64,000 nucleotides of DNA from Mesaphorura yosii (Eukaryota > Arthropoda > Collembola > Poduromorpha > Tullbergiidae), in the NCBI GenBank assembly GCA_009869945.1, contig WIXG01000005.1, positions 248,001-312,000 of the forward strand, in the 5' to 3' direction. The position numbers and the translations under genes are program-made. Below, piece by piece: positions 14,701-26,900 of this stretch. The notes under the pieces are model-generated. The model ran no database searches. It had not been told where the DNA came from and saw only the letters and a list, made by a program, of their open reading frames with translations. The stretch's first letter is position 1. The number at the start of each line of letters is the position of its first letter.

Positions 14701-15357
14701 ACCGTACGTAATGCTTTGCTTTTGAAGCCGGTGAAAGTTTCTCCGAGCCTCCGAGGGACAGACAACCTGGTTGCGATGCAGCAATAATGATCAGCATCTA
14801 CTCAAACAAACATTCGTTTGAGGTTGAGGTGTATGGTCGTCCTTGTTTCGTTTTATCTGTAGGCTTTGCTTTTGCTTCGGGGAATAAATAGTCACTTCAG
14901 CCGCGCAGTTGAGAAACATCAAAGACAAATTGTAAACTGGAGTCGAATTTTCGAATATTGGCTGGCTTTGCTTTATTGTTTGAAGTACCTGCAATTCGAG
15001 GCGTAAGTACCTCGCAGTGGTCGCATTGCTACCTGTACATTTCGCGGTTGTGCCGGTTGAAGCCGCCCGCTCTCTTGGTTTCGGTGTATTTTTTCGCTTG
15101 CCCACAACTTGCCTGACATGTTCAGAGTAGAGTACTTGGATCCTTGTCTGACCTTTGTTGTTGGTTCTCTCAAATTGTTTGAAAACAGATACCGAGCTCT
15201 GTACAACTATCGACCTGCTCATGAAGACGAGTTGGAATTGCATGAAAATGACCTTATTGACGTAATAGAGAAATGTGAGGACGGATGGTTCGTTGGAAGT
15301 TCGCAGTCAACTGGAAGCTTTGGGACGTTTCCTGGGAACTATGTCGAGCGCGTCTAG
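2499..15357 (+). CDS. CAP: CAP / sorbin-and-SH3 (SORBS) family adaptor, 5' end not located
   Basis: This is a cytoskeletal adaptor of the CAP/ponsin/vinexin family, which links vinculin and actin at adhesion and muscle attachment sites. Exons read: 2499-2717 (tentative), 3858-4102, 4151-4319, 4463-4627, 4840-4949, 5014-5092, 5662-5926, 6010-6173, 6241-6273, 6770-~10780 (giant), 11554-11784, 13017-13221, 13322-13462, 13545-13659, 13796-14167, 14286-14386 and 15189-15357 (stop TAG). All phases agree. The sorbin-homology region is seen at [12 protein letters not shown] (about 5035) and [12 protein letters not shown] (about 5690). The family hallmark [14 protein letters not shown] follows at 13019. 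Three SH3 domains lie at about 13423-13659, 13850-14010 and 15190-15354; the last contains ALYNY and ends [11 protein letters not shown]. Without the two cassette exons the readable part is about 850 codons; the giant exon adds 1337. The true start is missing. Family assignment is firm; the upstream exon is less so. Confidence 0.93.
6770..10780 (+). other. CAP: Giant phase-1/phase-1 cassette exon of CAP
   Basis: This is about 4.0 kb of uninterrupted frame with no stop. It joins in frame to the acceptor tctctag ending at 6769 and to a donor at about 10780 (GTG/gtaaag) or 10786 (AAAG/gtgata). The encoded segment is basic and rich in Ser, Pro and Thr. It carries repeated SP/TSP sites at the N-terminal end and an Arg/Tyr/Leu-rich middle (about 8140-9000) that looks partly helical. 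No known domain is visible. Both ends are phase 1, so including or skipping the exon keeps the SoHo and SH3 parts in frame. If the donor is not used, translation ends at 10872 and gives an SH3-less product. Confidence 0.8.
11554..11784 (+). other. CAP: Second phase-1 cassette exon of CAP
   Basis: This 231-base exon has acceptor gaaccag and donor TGCA/gtacgt. It encodes a segment beginning [15 protein letters not shown]. It is phase 1 at both ends, so like the giant exon it can be spliced in or out. The alternative acceptor at 11527 would need a different upstream phase and fits less well. Confidence 0.6.
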
Positions 15358-17447
15358 CTGCTCTCTAGCTGTATCTGTAGCTGCCATTACTGGAAACCGA
15401 AACACGAGTTTAGGAGCAAATGTTGTGCACGAGACTTTGTTTATGAAATAAGCCCAATCACGCGACATGCGGCACGCTGGCAGGCTGGAGAAAGTTCAAG
15501 ACTTTTCGTACAATTTGTTCGTGTATCTTTCTTTCTATTAGATGACTTATTGATTCTTTACGAGATTTCGCCTCGTCCGTCTCACTTTTCTCCTTTCTTC
15601 TCCCGTGTCTGTCTGTGTTGGCTGTTTCCTTAATTTTTCTGTGTTTTCAATTGCCCTACAGACCGCAACACAACAAAATGTAATAAGAGCTGCTTGAGCT
15701 GAACTCGGCGGTGGAATCGCAAACTTTAATCATGGCAAAATATTTCGTTTCTCTTTCATGTTCGTATCAATTTCTAATTACGATGAGTTTGTTAGTTTGT
15801 TTATCATGCCATAAACCTTCTCTATTGTTCTCTTCTCTTTCGACCGCTTTAATAACGACCTAATAATTCGGGCTTCTCCTGCACTACGCACGTTCGTACT
15901 CGTAATAATAAGGATGAAGTGTGTGGTTTTTAGGAAGACAGCTTAACGAGACGAGAAGAACGAAGAGAAGCAAAGTCAGCCAGCGTTGGCGTTAACACGT
16001 CGTTAGTCTCTTGGTTTCTACCGTCAAGTCAAGGAAGTGAAGGAATTACTCGCCACGCTGCTCACTAATGCAATACAGCGAAGGAGAGAAAGCTGTAACG
16101 TAATCCTTCAATTATTTCATCCTGTAAAAGAAAGATGTTGATAAGTTCTATTTTGAGAGGCTTTTCTTGAAAATCTCTGCTCCGCTACATTTTTTAAGGT
16201 TATGTCTGCCCATCAATGTCAACGTCTCTTTGGCTCTTTGGTGATGTGAAAGGCCTTTTTATTAGTATTATCGCGTAGCAGCGGAGCGTGGTGACAGCAT
16301 TCCACTAATGACATGACACCTGGTAGTTGGGCAGGCACTGCTGCTGGTATTACGCTTGACGTATTTTACAAATCTGCCAATTGGAAAGTGAAGAGCAAAA
16401 GGATTTGGTGCTTGCTTTAAGTTTTGTTTTGTTACTAAATGAACGTACGTAGGCAGGTTAAAATTAAATCCGAGTACCTGACTTACCACAAATGCAACTT
16501 CTCACCGATTGACTTGTACATACTTAACTGTAACGGTTAGATTTACCTCTGTCAACCCTTGGACTTTGATGAACTTTAAATACGTCAGAATCTTTGGCCT
16601 TATTTCTAGTTTCATGAACGACTACGATGCGAGTATTAAACTGTAGGTTACTATTCGATTTGATTGTCGTGCCTTTCTTTATCGTGACAAACTTGTTTAG
16701 AACCAAACGAACTATTTACCTCTTGGACATTAGTTAGAAACTGTATTTAGTATTGAGGATATGATTAGAGTTGAACTTGCATGTTACTCACATGATAGAC
16801 TCGTTCCACAAGTGGCTTTATTTAGAACCGCGAAAATCTATTAACTACTGTTCTATTATTAGAATTGCGTATTCGCAGCTTTGTTAGTCGACTTTGTTCA
16901 TTGTTCAATATCGAGAGTAAGATATTAGACATTAGCATTGTATTTGTAAGTTTGGAATGTATGTCAATGGCTTAACTTTTACTTAGCTTGCTCCTTAGTT
17001 TTTGTAAGTTTTGTGCACCTTGTCAGCACTTCGTAGGCAGCCGTAGCCATTCTGTACCAGCACTACCATTATAACCATTATTTACTTAAGAGATGCGATA
17101 TGCGATACGAGATCACAAACCCTGACTTCTGTCTAGTCCGGCTACTTGACTTAGTTTATCCTACACAATGCACACCTTTAATTAAATATGCGTATGCTCG
17201 TCGTGCTAATTGAATTTGCGTCTTTGCATTTGGATATTGCATTGAACAATGCAACTCATTTGGATATTATTATTAGATGACTGTTGCTCTTTTCGCTGAA
17301 ATAAAATTACTGCTGAACTTGTTTCTCGAATCACGAAGTTTGCGTTTTATTCTCGGAATAAATACTCGATTCAACAAGCAAGTCATAATTAACGACATAT
17401 TCGGATTGTTCACAACCAAATTCCAGGAAAAGCGGCAAGGCGAGTGC
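15358..17447 (+). other. CAP 3' untranslated region and convergent gene boundary
   Basis: This AT-rich sequence has no coding exon that I can support. Candidate + strand poly(A) signals are ATTAAA at 17181 and AATAAA at 17300 and 17357, implying a 3'UTR of about 2 kb. A - strand AATAAA (TTTATT on +) at 17346-17351 would serve the Ly6 gene, so the two 3' ends appear to overlap. Confidence 0.45.
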
Positions 17448-18250
17448 CTAAATTGGATGCAAGAGAAGCACTGTTGAAGAAGCAATCAAGAATAATGACT
17501 GAAAAATCAAGGTTCGATGTTTGGAAGCATGCAAAATTGAGTTTGATTCACTTCCAACGTTGCAAAGCGGTGTCTTGCAGCATGTATTGCACACGTACCT
17601 GCAGAATACAGATAAGAATGGAGATTGATCAACCTCATCTTTGAAAGGGTAGCCATGCCAGAAAAGTAAGCTGAAGTGGGCACTTACAATCGCGTTCTCT
17701 CTCCCATTATTATACAACCAGGCTCACATGTCCTTGTGCAGTTACGTTTAACGGCGATTGTTTTCATCGGCTGAGTCGACGTTTCATTTGTGAGGGTAAA
17801 CGCGAACTTTCGGACCTACAAGACGCCATGATCATGATGCAATAAGTGAACTGCTGAAGACTGACGAACAATTCGATGGTTTACCCGCTTTGCTTACCAT
17901 GCAGCTTGTCGCTTCCGGATCACAAGCATGTGGATACCCAAAGAAGTCATCTCCTTGCATCGCAAAATTTTCGCACTCTTTCTGACCCTCGGAATGACAA
18001 ACGTGGCACACCAATGCAGGCTCAGGCTTTTTCTTGGACGCTTCAATTATGTCGTCAATCTTCCCACTGGTCGATGCAACTGTAACTACCAAAGGCGCAA
18101 TCATTGTAATATAGTAAAGGTCCTGCTAATTTGAAAATTCACGCACACACTTCAATTTATTCAATTATCAAGTAACTTACCGAAATACAACACTTGAAAT
18201 ATCACAAAATCCACGCACGCGATAATCACAAACTTTCTTAGGTCGTACAT
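17448..18250 (-). CDS. Ly6/three-finger, GPI-anchored-type surface protein
   Basis: Four exons on the - strand: 18181-18250, 17898-18079, 17688-17815 and 17448-17598. They join in consistent phase (70+182+128+151 bases) to give 176 residues. The product starts with a hydrophobic signal peptide (MYDLRKFVIIACVDFVIFQV). An acidic/lysine linker follows, then a cysteine-rich domain opening ALVCHVCHSEGQKEC and closing YVCNTCCKTPLCN, the diagnostic Ly6/uPAR ending with CC...CN. After it comes a short spacer and a hydrophobic C-terminus (LIFQSLFLIASSTVLLLHPI) of the kind replaced by a GPI anchor. All introns have GT-AG ends. In arthropods such proteins act in septate junctions, sleep/channel control or receptor trafficking; which role applies here cannot be read from sequence. 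The gene sits tail-to-tail with CAP. Confidence 0.85.
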
Positions 18251-20919
18251 TGTTGTTTGAAGCACCACTTCTGTAGAATTAATCGTCTTTCGTCACATTT
18301 TCCTGGAGAAATTGATAAGTAAAACGAACACGATGGAGCAAGTATGCAGTATGCAATGGGATCTCTGCGCAAGGAGACTAGAGCCACAACGACCAGCCAC
18401 TATGCCTGGAACAAATCAATAAATACGTGCTTACTCGTAGTTGTGTTGGACTGTTGATACAGTTCAGGAGTTCTCATACTTTCGTACTGCATCGGGTAAC
18501 ACACGCTTTAGGTTTAGGCTTCAACTCAACCCGGCCAAGCGAACAGTAGCGCGTCTCATTGATGACTTATGAGTTTCTTATTTAAATTGGTGGAGGGACC
18601 ATTAAATGCTAGAACGCAGATCGAGTTGTCCAGTTTAAAGTTTCTCACAAGTCACCACTTGTAAGTTGGATTTATGAACTATAAAGCTATGAAGGACGCG
18701 GCCCGTTGTCCAGGTGCAGCTGCAGGGAAATTGTGCCAATCGAAGGAGAATTTGAATCAATCCACCATATTTCGCTTGCTACTTGCCAGTATTTCAGGAC
18801 TTTTCTCCAGTACGACGGATAAGAGTGGAAAATGAAATGGAAAATATGAAAAGTCAGGATTATCAGCGCATTGCACGGTGTGGTATGCCAAACCAGCCAG
18901 CGTAATGGAAAATTCAAGCTACCCGTAGAGAAAGAAAGAAGATCCAGCTTGAGACTATTCAAAGTGCAAACTGGTGCGAAAACGAGAAAGCCGTCTAGGG
19001 TGGAATTGCGGATTGCATTTTCGTGTATTTTGCCGAGTATCTTATTTCTTTGCTCTCGTGGACTCTCTCTTCGTGATGCTAGCTTGCAGGGAAACGGCTT
19101 TCCATTTCCAGTGTAATGCGTGTGGATTTATGATACAACCAATATTAAAAATTGGACGTTTCTCATTTTGGAAATAGGAGGATGTAATTCAAATATATGT
19201 GCGGACAGGGATGCGTTACTTTCTCCACTTCAACTTCAACGCGTCAACGCATATTTCAAATATGAATCGATAAGAGGATTCACCGGTTTAAGATTTCTCT
19301 TCTTTTCTCACGCACGGGCATTTGCATGCATTTCTCCTGACGAAAAGTCTTCGTAAGCTGGATTCGAAGAGACAAACGACGGGAAGAGAGAAACACTTCA
19401 ATTCTGCAATTTTAGACCACGCCTGCTCTAAATTCAATTTCCTAATACGTTTATATGCTCAATGCATGCAAAGTTGGAAAAAGCACGCTCAAAAATGTAA
19501 TGCATTCATGCGGGCTACGGACAAAATGCAATGGAAGTGGTAGGTCGCTACTGCTGAGAGAATTCTCATGGTCGGTCATCTTTACATCTTGAACTAATTA
19601 GACGCTCGCTCGTTGAGACGAAACAATTGGATTTTGTTAACATTGTATTCAAGGCCGTGAGACTCGGTCCGAATTCCCAAATGACCCCACATTACAGGAT
19701 ACAAAAAATGTGCGTACTTCCTTCGTTCAAGTCTAGTCAATGTTTTAAGCCCGCATTTTTACAGCAAGCACAAACAAGTAGCGACTTAAAAGATAAGACC
19801 CGACCCAGAAAGCATTAACTTAAGCAGCACCCATTCAGTAATTTGAAAAACTTGAAACTGTCCACAATGGACTCTTTGCTGGAAAGTTCGTAAAATCACG
19901 AAACTCTCGGAAAAATGATCCTAATTTTAAAAATAATTTGGCACTGCATTTGTTATTGCTCTGCTATCTCTTGGCATCTTTTACTCGGAACAACAATGCC
20001 AGAAGTAAAAGTAGACAATGGAAGATGAGACACTTTTGCTGTCAGACACGAGTTGAAGTTTCAAATTTTGCGTCTTGGTCTTGAAGGTTTTCGTGTTTTT
20101 CGCCGCAACTTTTGCTTCTGACCCTCAGTCAAAGTAACTTTCCTTATCCTTTATTTCGTGCCTGCTTTATCTCTCGTCTCCCTCTCTCTCTCTCTCTCTT
20201 TCGAATCAATCTTTTCGCTTTTCAAACTATCTTCGCATTCGCTGAATTCTTTACAAGACGTCAGGCTGGCAGGGCACGAAGAAAATTTTTGGCTTGGTTT
20301 GTTTATGTGTTATTACTTATTACGTTCTTTTTGAAGTCCTTCTCGGGCTCTTTGCGCGACCCGACCGTCTTGGTGGTGGTGGTTGCTTTGTTTTGTTACA
20401 TCTCACTCATAATAAAATTGTAGTGTGTGGCCTGCCTGCGCTTCAATCCTCCTGTTGAATGCTATTAGTCATAGTGCAGCGGTGTGGCACTTCCTTACTC
20501 TCGCTGCTACGAGAAGAGAAAGCTTCCCCTCGGCGTTCTTGGTCTTGGCCCGAGCCGTGGCTTGTGCTCTGCTTCTCAGTTTCAGTTTGGCTTCGGGTTG
20601 ACCCGCACACTCTTTTCAGTGTACTCTTCGTTTGACAACCTGAGACGTTTTGGCGTGGTGTTTAATTTGCAGAATTAGGCTTGCTTAACAATCGCGTGAG
20701 GTTAACAGTTTAGACTTTGGTGCTACTAAAATTACATTGAATTTCGGGTGCACTTTGTGAGTGGAAACAATCGCAGGTCTGTCCAAGATAAGTTTACTCT
20801 TTGAGTTGTTGCGCGTTCATCAGCGTGAGACTTGAGACCAACTTGGACTTATATATTGTTTATGCGTGCTGAAAGCTGGAAATCCTGCCCAAGTGCGTTT
20901 TAATGAGAAGTGAAATATT
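18251..20919. other. Intergenic / 5' region of the next gene
   Basis: No coding exon is supported. The only clear structure is a CT microsatellite at about 20174-20200 (GA-rich on the other strand) about 0.7 kb before the proposed start of the downstream gene. GA/CT tracts are common in arthropod promoters, but no function is shown here. Confidence 0.35.
20174..20202. repeat. (CT)n microsatellite
   Basis: A run of alternating C and T, about ten units, interrupted only at its edges. Confidence 0.9.
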
Positions 20920-23900
20920 ATGGCATGCATGATGGTAAGTTGACAATATTAAGTTGCAATATTAACATTGCTCCTGTAATGACACTAGCGTGCATGTTTC
21001 TTGCTTGATAATCCGTCAAATTTGATTTTATGAGAACTCAATTTATTATGTGTCAAGCAGCGATGCAGCAGTGGCAGTGGCAGCTCGTACTTAATCATTT
21101 ATTGCTGTCACAAGTTGCCAGTTTCTTTTCCTTTTCCTACAATTTCTGCATTTACAAAGTGCTGGAAGCAGAAGTTAAGAACGACACGAGCGTCTTCCGA
21201 ACCTGAAGCATTTCTAGCCTCGGGTGGCATGAGAAAGCATTCACATGTCCCCAGTCTCCACTTCATATTTTATTAATGCGCTCCGGACTCGGGATAATTG
21301 GCTGTCACGCTGCTTCATAAACTAGCAAAAAGCAACAGAGAACGACCAACGACCGCTTGTGCTGTGTCTCTTGGAAACTATGAACTGGGAAGAAAATAGT
21401 GTAATTGGGCCTAACTTTTCCTGAGCTTTCTCGATAAGTTGGACAACCTCCACGAAAGTTATCTCTTTAGTTGTATAATTGACTAAATGGGCACAATTCT
21501 AAACATTTTTTAAATTGAGCTCTTTTTGAGCTCAAATCGTAATCGCTTGTATTGTAGTGCATTAAAATTTTTAAAAAGTTATCTACAGGAAGTAATAACA
21601 CAGTGCTGTGCTGCTGAACTTCAGGTTGATATTAGTTCAGGTTAACAACTTGCATATTGCGTTGTTTGTTGATTAGCCATTAAACTCATGTCGTGTTCAA
21701 CTTTAGCTCCGGCCCGAGTAATGCTGTGAAAGAGGAGCGGACGACGCAAGCACTCAAAGTTCAAGGTTCCCAGTTTTAACTCAAAATCACGTCTCTATTT
21801 TGCGTTTACGACGAGCGAGCGGTAGTAATCAATTTTCAATAAATAAACTTCAGCATTCTGAATCCTGAGATGTTGATGTAATTTATGTCTGCGGATATTA
21901 AAATCCAAGTACATGCTGAGTCAGAATACGAATAGGAGTCTGCTTCTGAATGATGGCTCTGCCTTTGTCATTACCGCACACGCATTTGGCATTCACATTG
22001 GCATTAGAATAAGAGCAGGCAAGCCAAATGACAACTTCCCGTTTGCTTGCCCGCGGCTCGTTGCCGTGCTCGTACAATGCACGGCACGGTGTAGAGAGGG
22101 TGGAGGTTTACATTAAAACCCGTCTCATCTCAAGGCTGGAACTCTGTGTTATGTATTTACTCTGAAGTCTGCTTTAATTAAAAATCCAACTCTCCATATT
22201 TTACGTTTCCTCATTAAATTGCTGAGGCATACAAGAACATGCGGTGCAACAGTAATTCGCGAATGTTCTGCAAGCTTTCGCATTTCTGTCGTATTCGGCG
22301 ACATGAAATATGCGTCTTGCGCTTAGAATATCACTGTGGCTACCGTGAGTAGGATACAGCAAGGCAAGGTAGGCATAAGCATTTAATTTAAGCGTAACTT
22401 GGTATCATTAAGCTGAGCTTAGCAGGTATTTATTAACTGGGAAGGAAAACATGCCGGAAATTGGTAACGTGACACGTCGAAGAAAAATGCAAGAAATTAG
22501 AACGCAGTAATAGTACTACGCTGTCTATTTTGTCACTGGCGATGGCGGGCTCCTGGAAATCATAATACTTTGCGATGCTCCAAGTTTCGTGTGACGTTTC
22601 TGAGCGCGCTTTCGCTTTCCGTCTCAATTTGTCAGCAAGAACATCAGATAGTGAGCGAGTTACTAGATGACTGCATAGCAGGAAACTTCTGGATAAACAT
22701 GCTGCAGGATGTCCCTGGGCAATTTTTCATAATCTCTTCCGCTGAAGCGATTTGTAAACGCGGGAGCCCTGAGACGGACTTTCTTCTTATTCCGGATTTT
22801 AATGCAACGTGTTATGTTATGAACGTACGGTTTGCACAAATGACTTGAATTGAACGTAAACAAGTTATCAAACGGACAGGCTCATTAAAATTTTATGCCG
22901 GAACTCATTTTGGTGTCACAAAGTGTCCAGTCAGTCCAGTGCACTTACCGCCACCGCTAAACAGGTCGAGTGTCGTCCGCCATCGGTTCTTTAAATACCG
23001 CACTTTCTCTCGTTTGTCCGATATCGGTTGATGCGTTATGCATAAAGCGTGTCTCATTCTTGCCTTGGCGAAATGCACGTTTAAAGTACGCCCGGGAGAC
23101 TAATGACTCAATATGACACTTTTGAGTCAGGGGACTTGAATGATAAGTATTCACGACGCACTTGTCGCGTGTTCTCACGAGCTGTAATTAATTTACTGCT
23201 GTCCCGTGCTGGCATTGCTGGAACATCAGTACAATAGACTGAAGGCTGAATTTACATGCGATGTGATCGAAAGTTGCTCTTTGATCTTGACGATTCACCC
23301 ACACGTACGACGTGCCATATACGCTCTGTATTAATAATATGTTTACACAATACAAATGGACTGCCAAAAATGTATCAACTTGCTGCTCCTCGTCCTCAGC
23401 AGCGCAGTGGTAATAAAATCTATTGTTTAGTTTGGACAACGGCACCGATGAAACGTTTCTTTTCAGCCATTGTGTAGCCTGTGTCTGTTAGCAGAGCAGA
23501 ACAGAGTAGTGATTAAACTGATATTGCACTGAAGCCTGTCTTTTTGTCTTTCACGTGTCTTCCGTCAGTTAAGCAAATAAACAGAGTAAACACAAGCACA
23601 CTGATGCAGTGAGCATTGACAGCATTGTTCACGGTTCAGTTCAGGGCAGGACAGGACAGATCAATTTGCATTAATGGACTTACTGCACAGAAAAATGGAT
23701 TTACTGACCGTATTGTTATTGTTTACTGCAGGCAAGCGACAAATCATCAGGACCGTTATTACCACCTCAAGTAAATAATCAAAAGCGACGAAGTTTGCCG
23801 GGTCCGGTTCCGCCGCTGAATCTCTACGCAACGCACCAACAACGACGGCTCTCCGAACGTGGACTTTTGAACTACCGACCTAGTAGGCCTGACATTGACC

Positions 23901-26900
23901 TAATTGGCGATTTTCTGAACCCCAGCAAGAAACCGGCTGCGAATGCTTCGTCACCAACATCAGGAGGAAGCACGTCGTCAACTTTTCTTCCGTCGATTGC
24001 ATCATCCCCAAGCCAGCAAGGTTCACCAAACAAAAGTGGCTCGAGCAACGGGAGCCCAGGAACGAGCAAAGACGCAACAATAATCACGACGGTGGCCCAG
24101 ACTCATGACACGCAACCCGGCGGAAGGAAAGTCGTTCTCAGAATCCAAAAGCAACCGGGAGCTAAAGAAAAAGTAATGGAATTTAAGTCGGTAAGGAGAA
24201 ATTGATAAAATGCTTAGGATGTATGCAATTATGTTGGATTTGAGGGCACCTCTTTGTAATAAATCTGCAATCAATCAGTTTTACAACTTTTATTGCAAGG
24301 CAATTCTTCTGAATTTCTGTATTTGCACGTAGTTCTTCGAGGAAGAAGGCAATACCATTTACTTGAATGCCTTCTTATCGCTGCGAGCCCAGGAAAACTC
24401 ATACCGCACATAATATCGATATCAAAAGATGAATTATTGTCAATTTCTTACGTTTCATGATTTCCTGAGGGAATTTTTTCTACACTTAAACCCTACCGTT
24501 TGGGGAATTAGAATTCGGTGAATAATGAAATAGTTGTCCGTATCATATGTTCGAATTTGGTGAAATCGTCCATAACATCAAAGCAATCTGAAATCGAGAC
24601 AAGCTTTTCATCTTTTACGAATTAAAGTAATAACTGCCTAAATGCCTCTGACGGGTTTTCAGGTCAATTCTTTGGTATCCATTCAACCGAACTGCTTGGC
24701 AATGAAATGCTCAGAATAATTTTCTACTGCCGGTGTTCAGTATAATATCTGCAGGCTAATAGTGAAGAAGGAATAACAAAATACATTTATGGGAGTCTGA
24801 AATCTGAAAGTCTCATTAGCGGATGTGTTTATTTTGGCCTCAAACATCAAAATCAACAACGAGCTAGAGAAAGACTTCGAGTGCTGTTGAAAATGCTTTC
24901 AGTTGGAAAATTGAAATTGGAAATGGATTTTCGACTTAACTGCGCTTTCCCCGTTATAAAAGTTTGAGGTTGCACAAAATAAGAAAGCGGAGGGAATTTG
25001 AAATTAAGTAGGGTGAAATTTTATTATGTAAATTATTAACGAATTGAGGTCGCAACTCAGGTCGACGTCGGCGCGTAGTCCAACGCAATTGATACGATTT
25101 TGCCTTGTCGTTTCAGATCGATGGCAGATCAAGGAAGTCTGCGGCGTCAGCCAAGAGCAGCAAAGATGATGACGGGGACGACGACGACGGGCTGGAGTGT
25201 TTACTTCATCAGCCGACTTTCGATTCCAGGAGATTTTCCGACTCAGTGGCTGTGCGTCCACCTCCACAAATCAGTGTGACAGCCGATCCCAATCTTGACT
25301 CGGGAATTGTTTGTACGACGGGAGATCTACTGACTCTCAAATGCCTCACCTCATCAGCACAGGAAATTCGGTTCTACAGCTCGCCGTACGGATCTTACAG
25401 TTCCGGCTCCAACAACGGCACGCCGATCGAAGATATAATCGGTACGTAACTTTCTTTTATATGTCCTCCACGTCTTAATGAATACGTAAAATGACGGCCC
25501 GCATATGCACTGTGCAGAGTCAGGAAAAGACTCTGTCATGTCTTGCTTAAATTAAATTTCCGAGAATTATTCCTTTTAATCACGATAATTTCTCATTTAA
25601 ATTGGAATTTTAAAATTTTCCACGACATTTTAGGAAATGGAAATGAGGGAATGCGCAAAGGGAACGTGGAATTGGTTTGCTTACTTAGATTACTCATGCA
25701 TGCATTCAGGCCAATTTAAATCTCTGCGGATCTCTGCTGGCGAGGCCTTCTAGAGAAAGAGATTAGAGTACGAACAATTTGCATTTAAAACCTAATCATG
25801 CCTAAACGGAATCACATCGCGCACATAATATTCTGAGTTACAACAAGGAAAAGGTAGACGTACAAATAAATGGAGAAAGCACTTTTTGTGTACAAATTTA
25901 CATATTTAATGAAACCATAGTACGTAGTAAAATATACAGACACAAGTGAATATGAATTCTGTGCATTCTTCTTCGCTGCATATTTTATTTTAGGCACATA
26001 ATTTATTGCTGACTGCCTGCTCGCCCGGTTACAAAGTGCGCAAATACAAAGCGAGTCGGGAAAAGTTTTTGATTAATAAAAAAACAATGACGTCTTTTGA
26101 CTCTTTATGAGCTTCGCTTCTAATTTACGCTTTCTCTTTTCTTCTCATTTTTGCTTTATGCATGACTCACGAAATGTTATCGTAATTAACAGCAGACAAC
26201 ATTGTTGCAAAACTTGTAGTTGCATAGTTCAGGCAGTCTAAAAAGTTTTAAATATTATTCTATGTCGGAATTTAATATCGAAAAAGTTCCCTTCTGAAAA
26301 AGCTGCGCTAAAAATAAATAGTAAATAACAAAATTGTATCAGAGTGGAGTAATCAAGCCTGCTTTCACTTCCAGCGCGCGATTTTCATTCGTTCGATTCC
26401 GAGAATTTGGAACTAATTTGTATTGGCATTCGTAGAATTCTGCTTCTTTTCGAACGAAGGTTTGAAGATGGCATGATGAAGGCAATGAGTTAACATCAAA
26501 GAATCAAAGAGCCTAAATGTAATCATAATTTTCTGAGCATGAGTTCATGTTTCCTGCTATAAGGAAGAGTGTATCATTCAACAGGTTCGCCGTACCCCAC
26601 ACCGTGACCGTGAAGCAACTCGGAACTAATAAAATTGAGCGAAAATATTTACAAAGCAGTGCATAGCAGATAAAATAGCACATGCTCTCATTTTTTGCTT
26701 TCATCTCCTTCCGATTTTTAATTTATTAGCTGATATCGCTCTTGCTTTTCTCAGGATAGGGTAATGCAAGCGCCACACGCGGCGCGCGGAAGGAAGGTTA
26801 TTAGAAATAAGTTCTTGCTCTCGCGTCGCGTCTTGTCCCGGCAGAGCCTTGTGGAATGCTTGTCATTCTTCATTCACTCCGGTGATTAAATAACTTACGA

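Noticed and set aside
26340-26405. Possible tRNA (B-box-like gttcgattcc with an upstream A-box-like run)
   Set aside because: No pairing acceptor stem or anticodon arm could be formed by eye.
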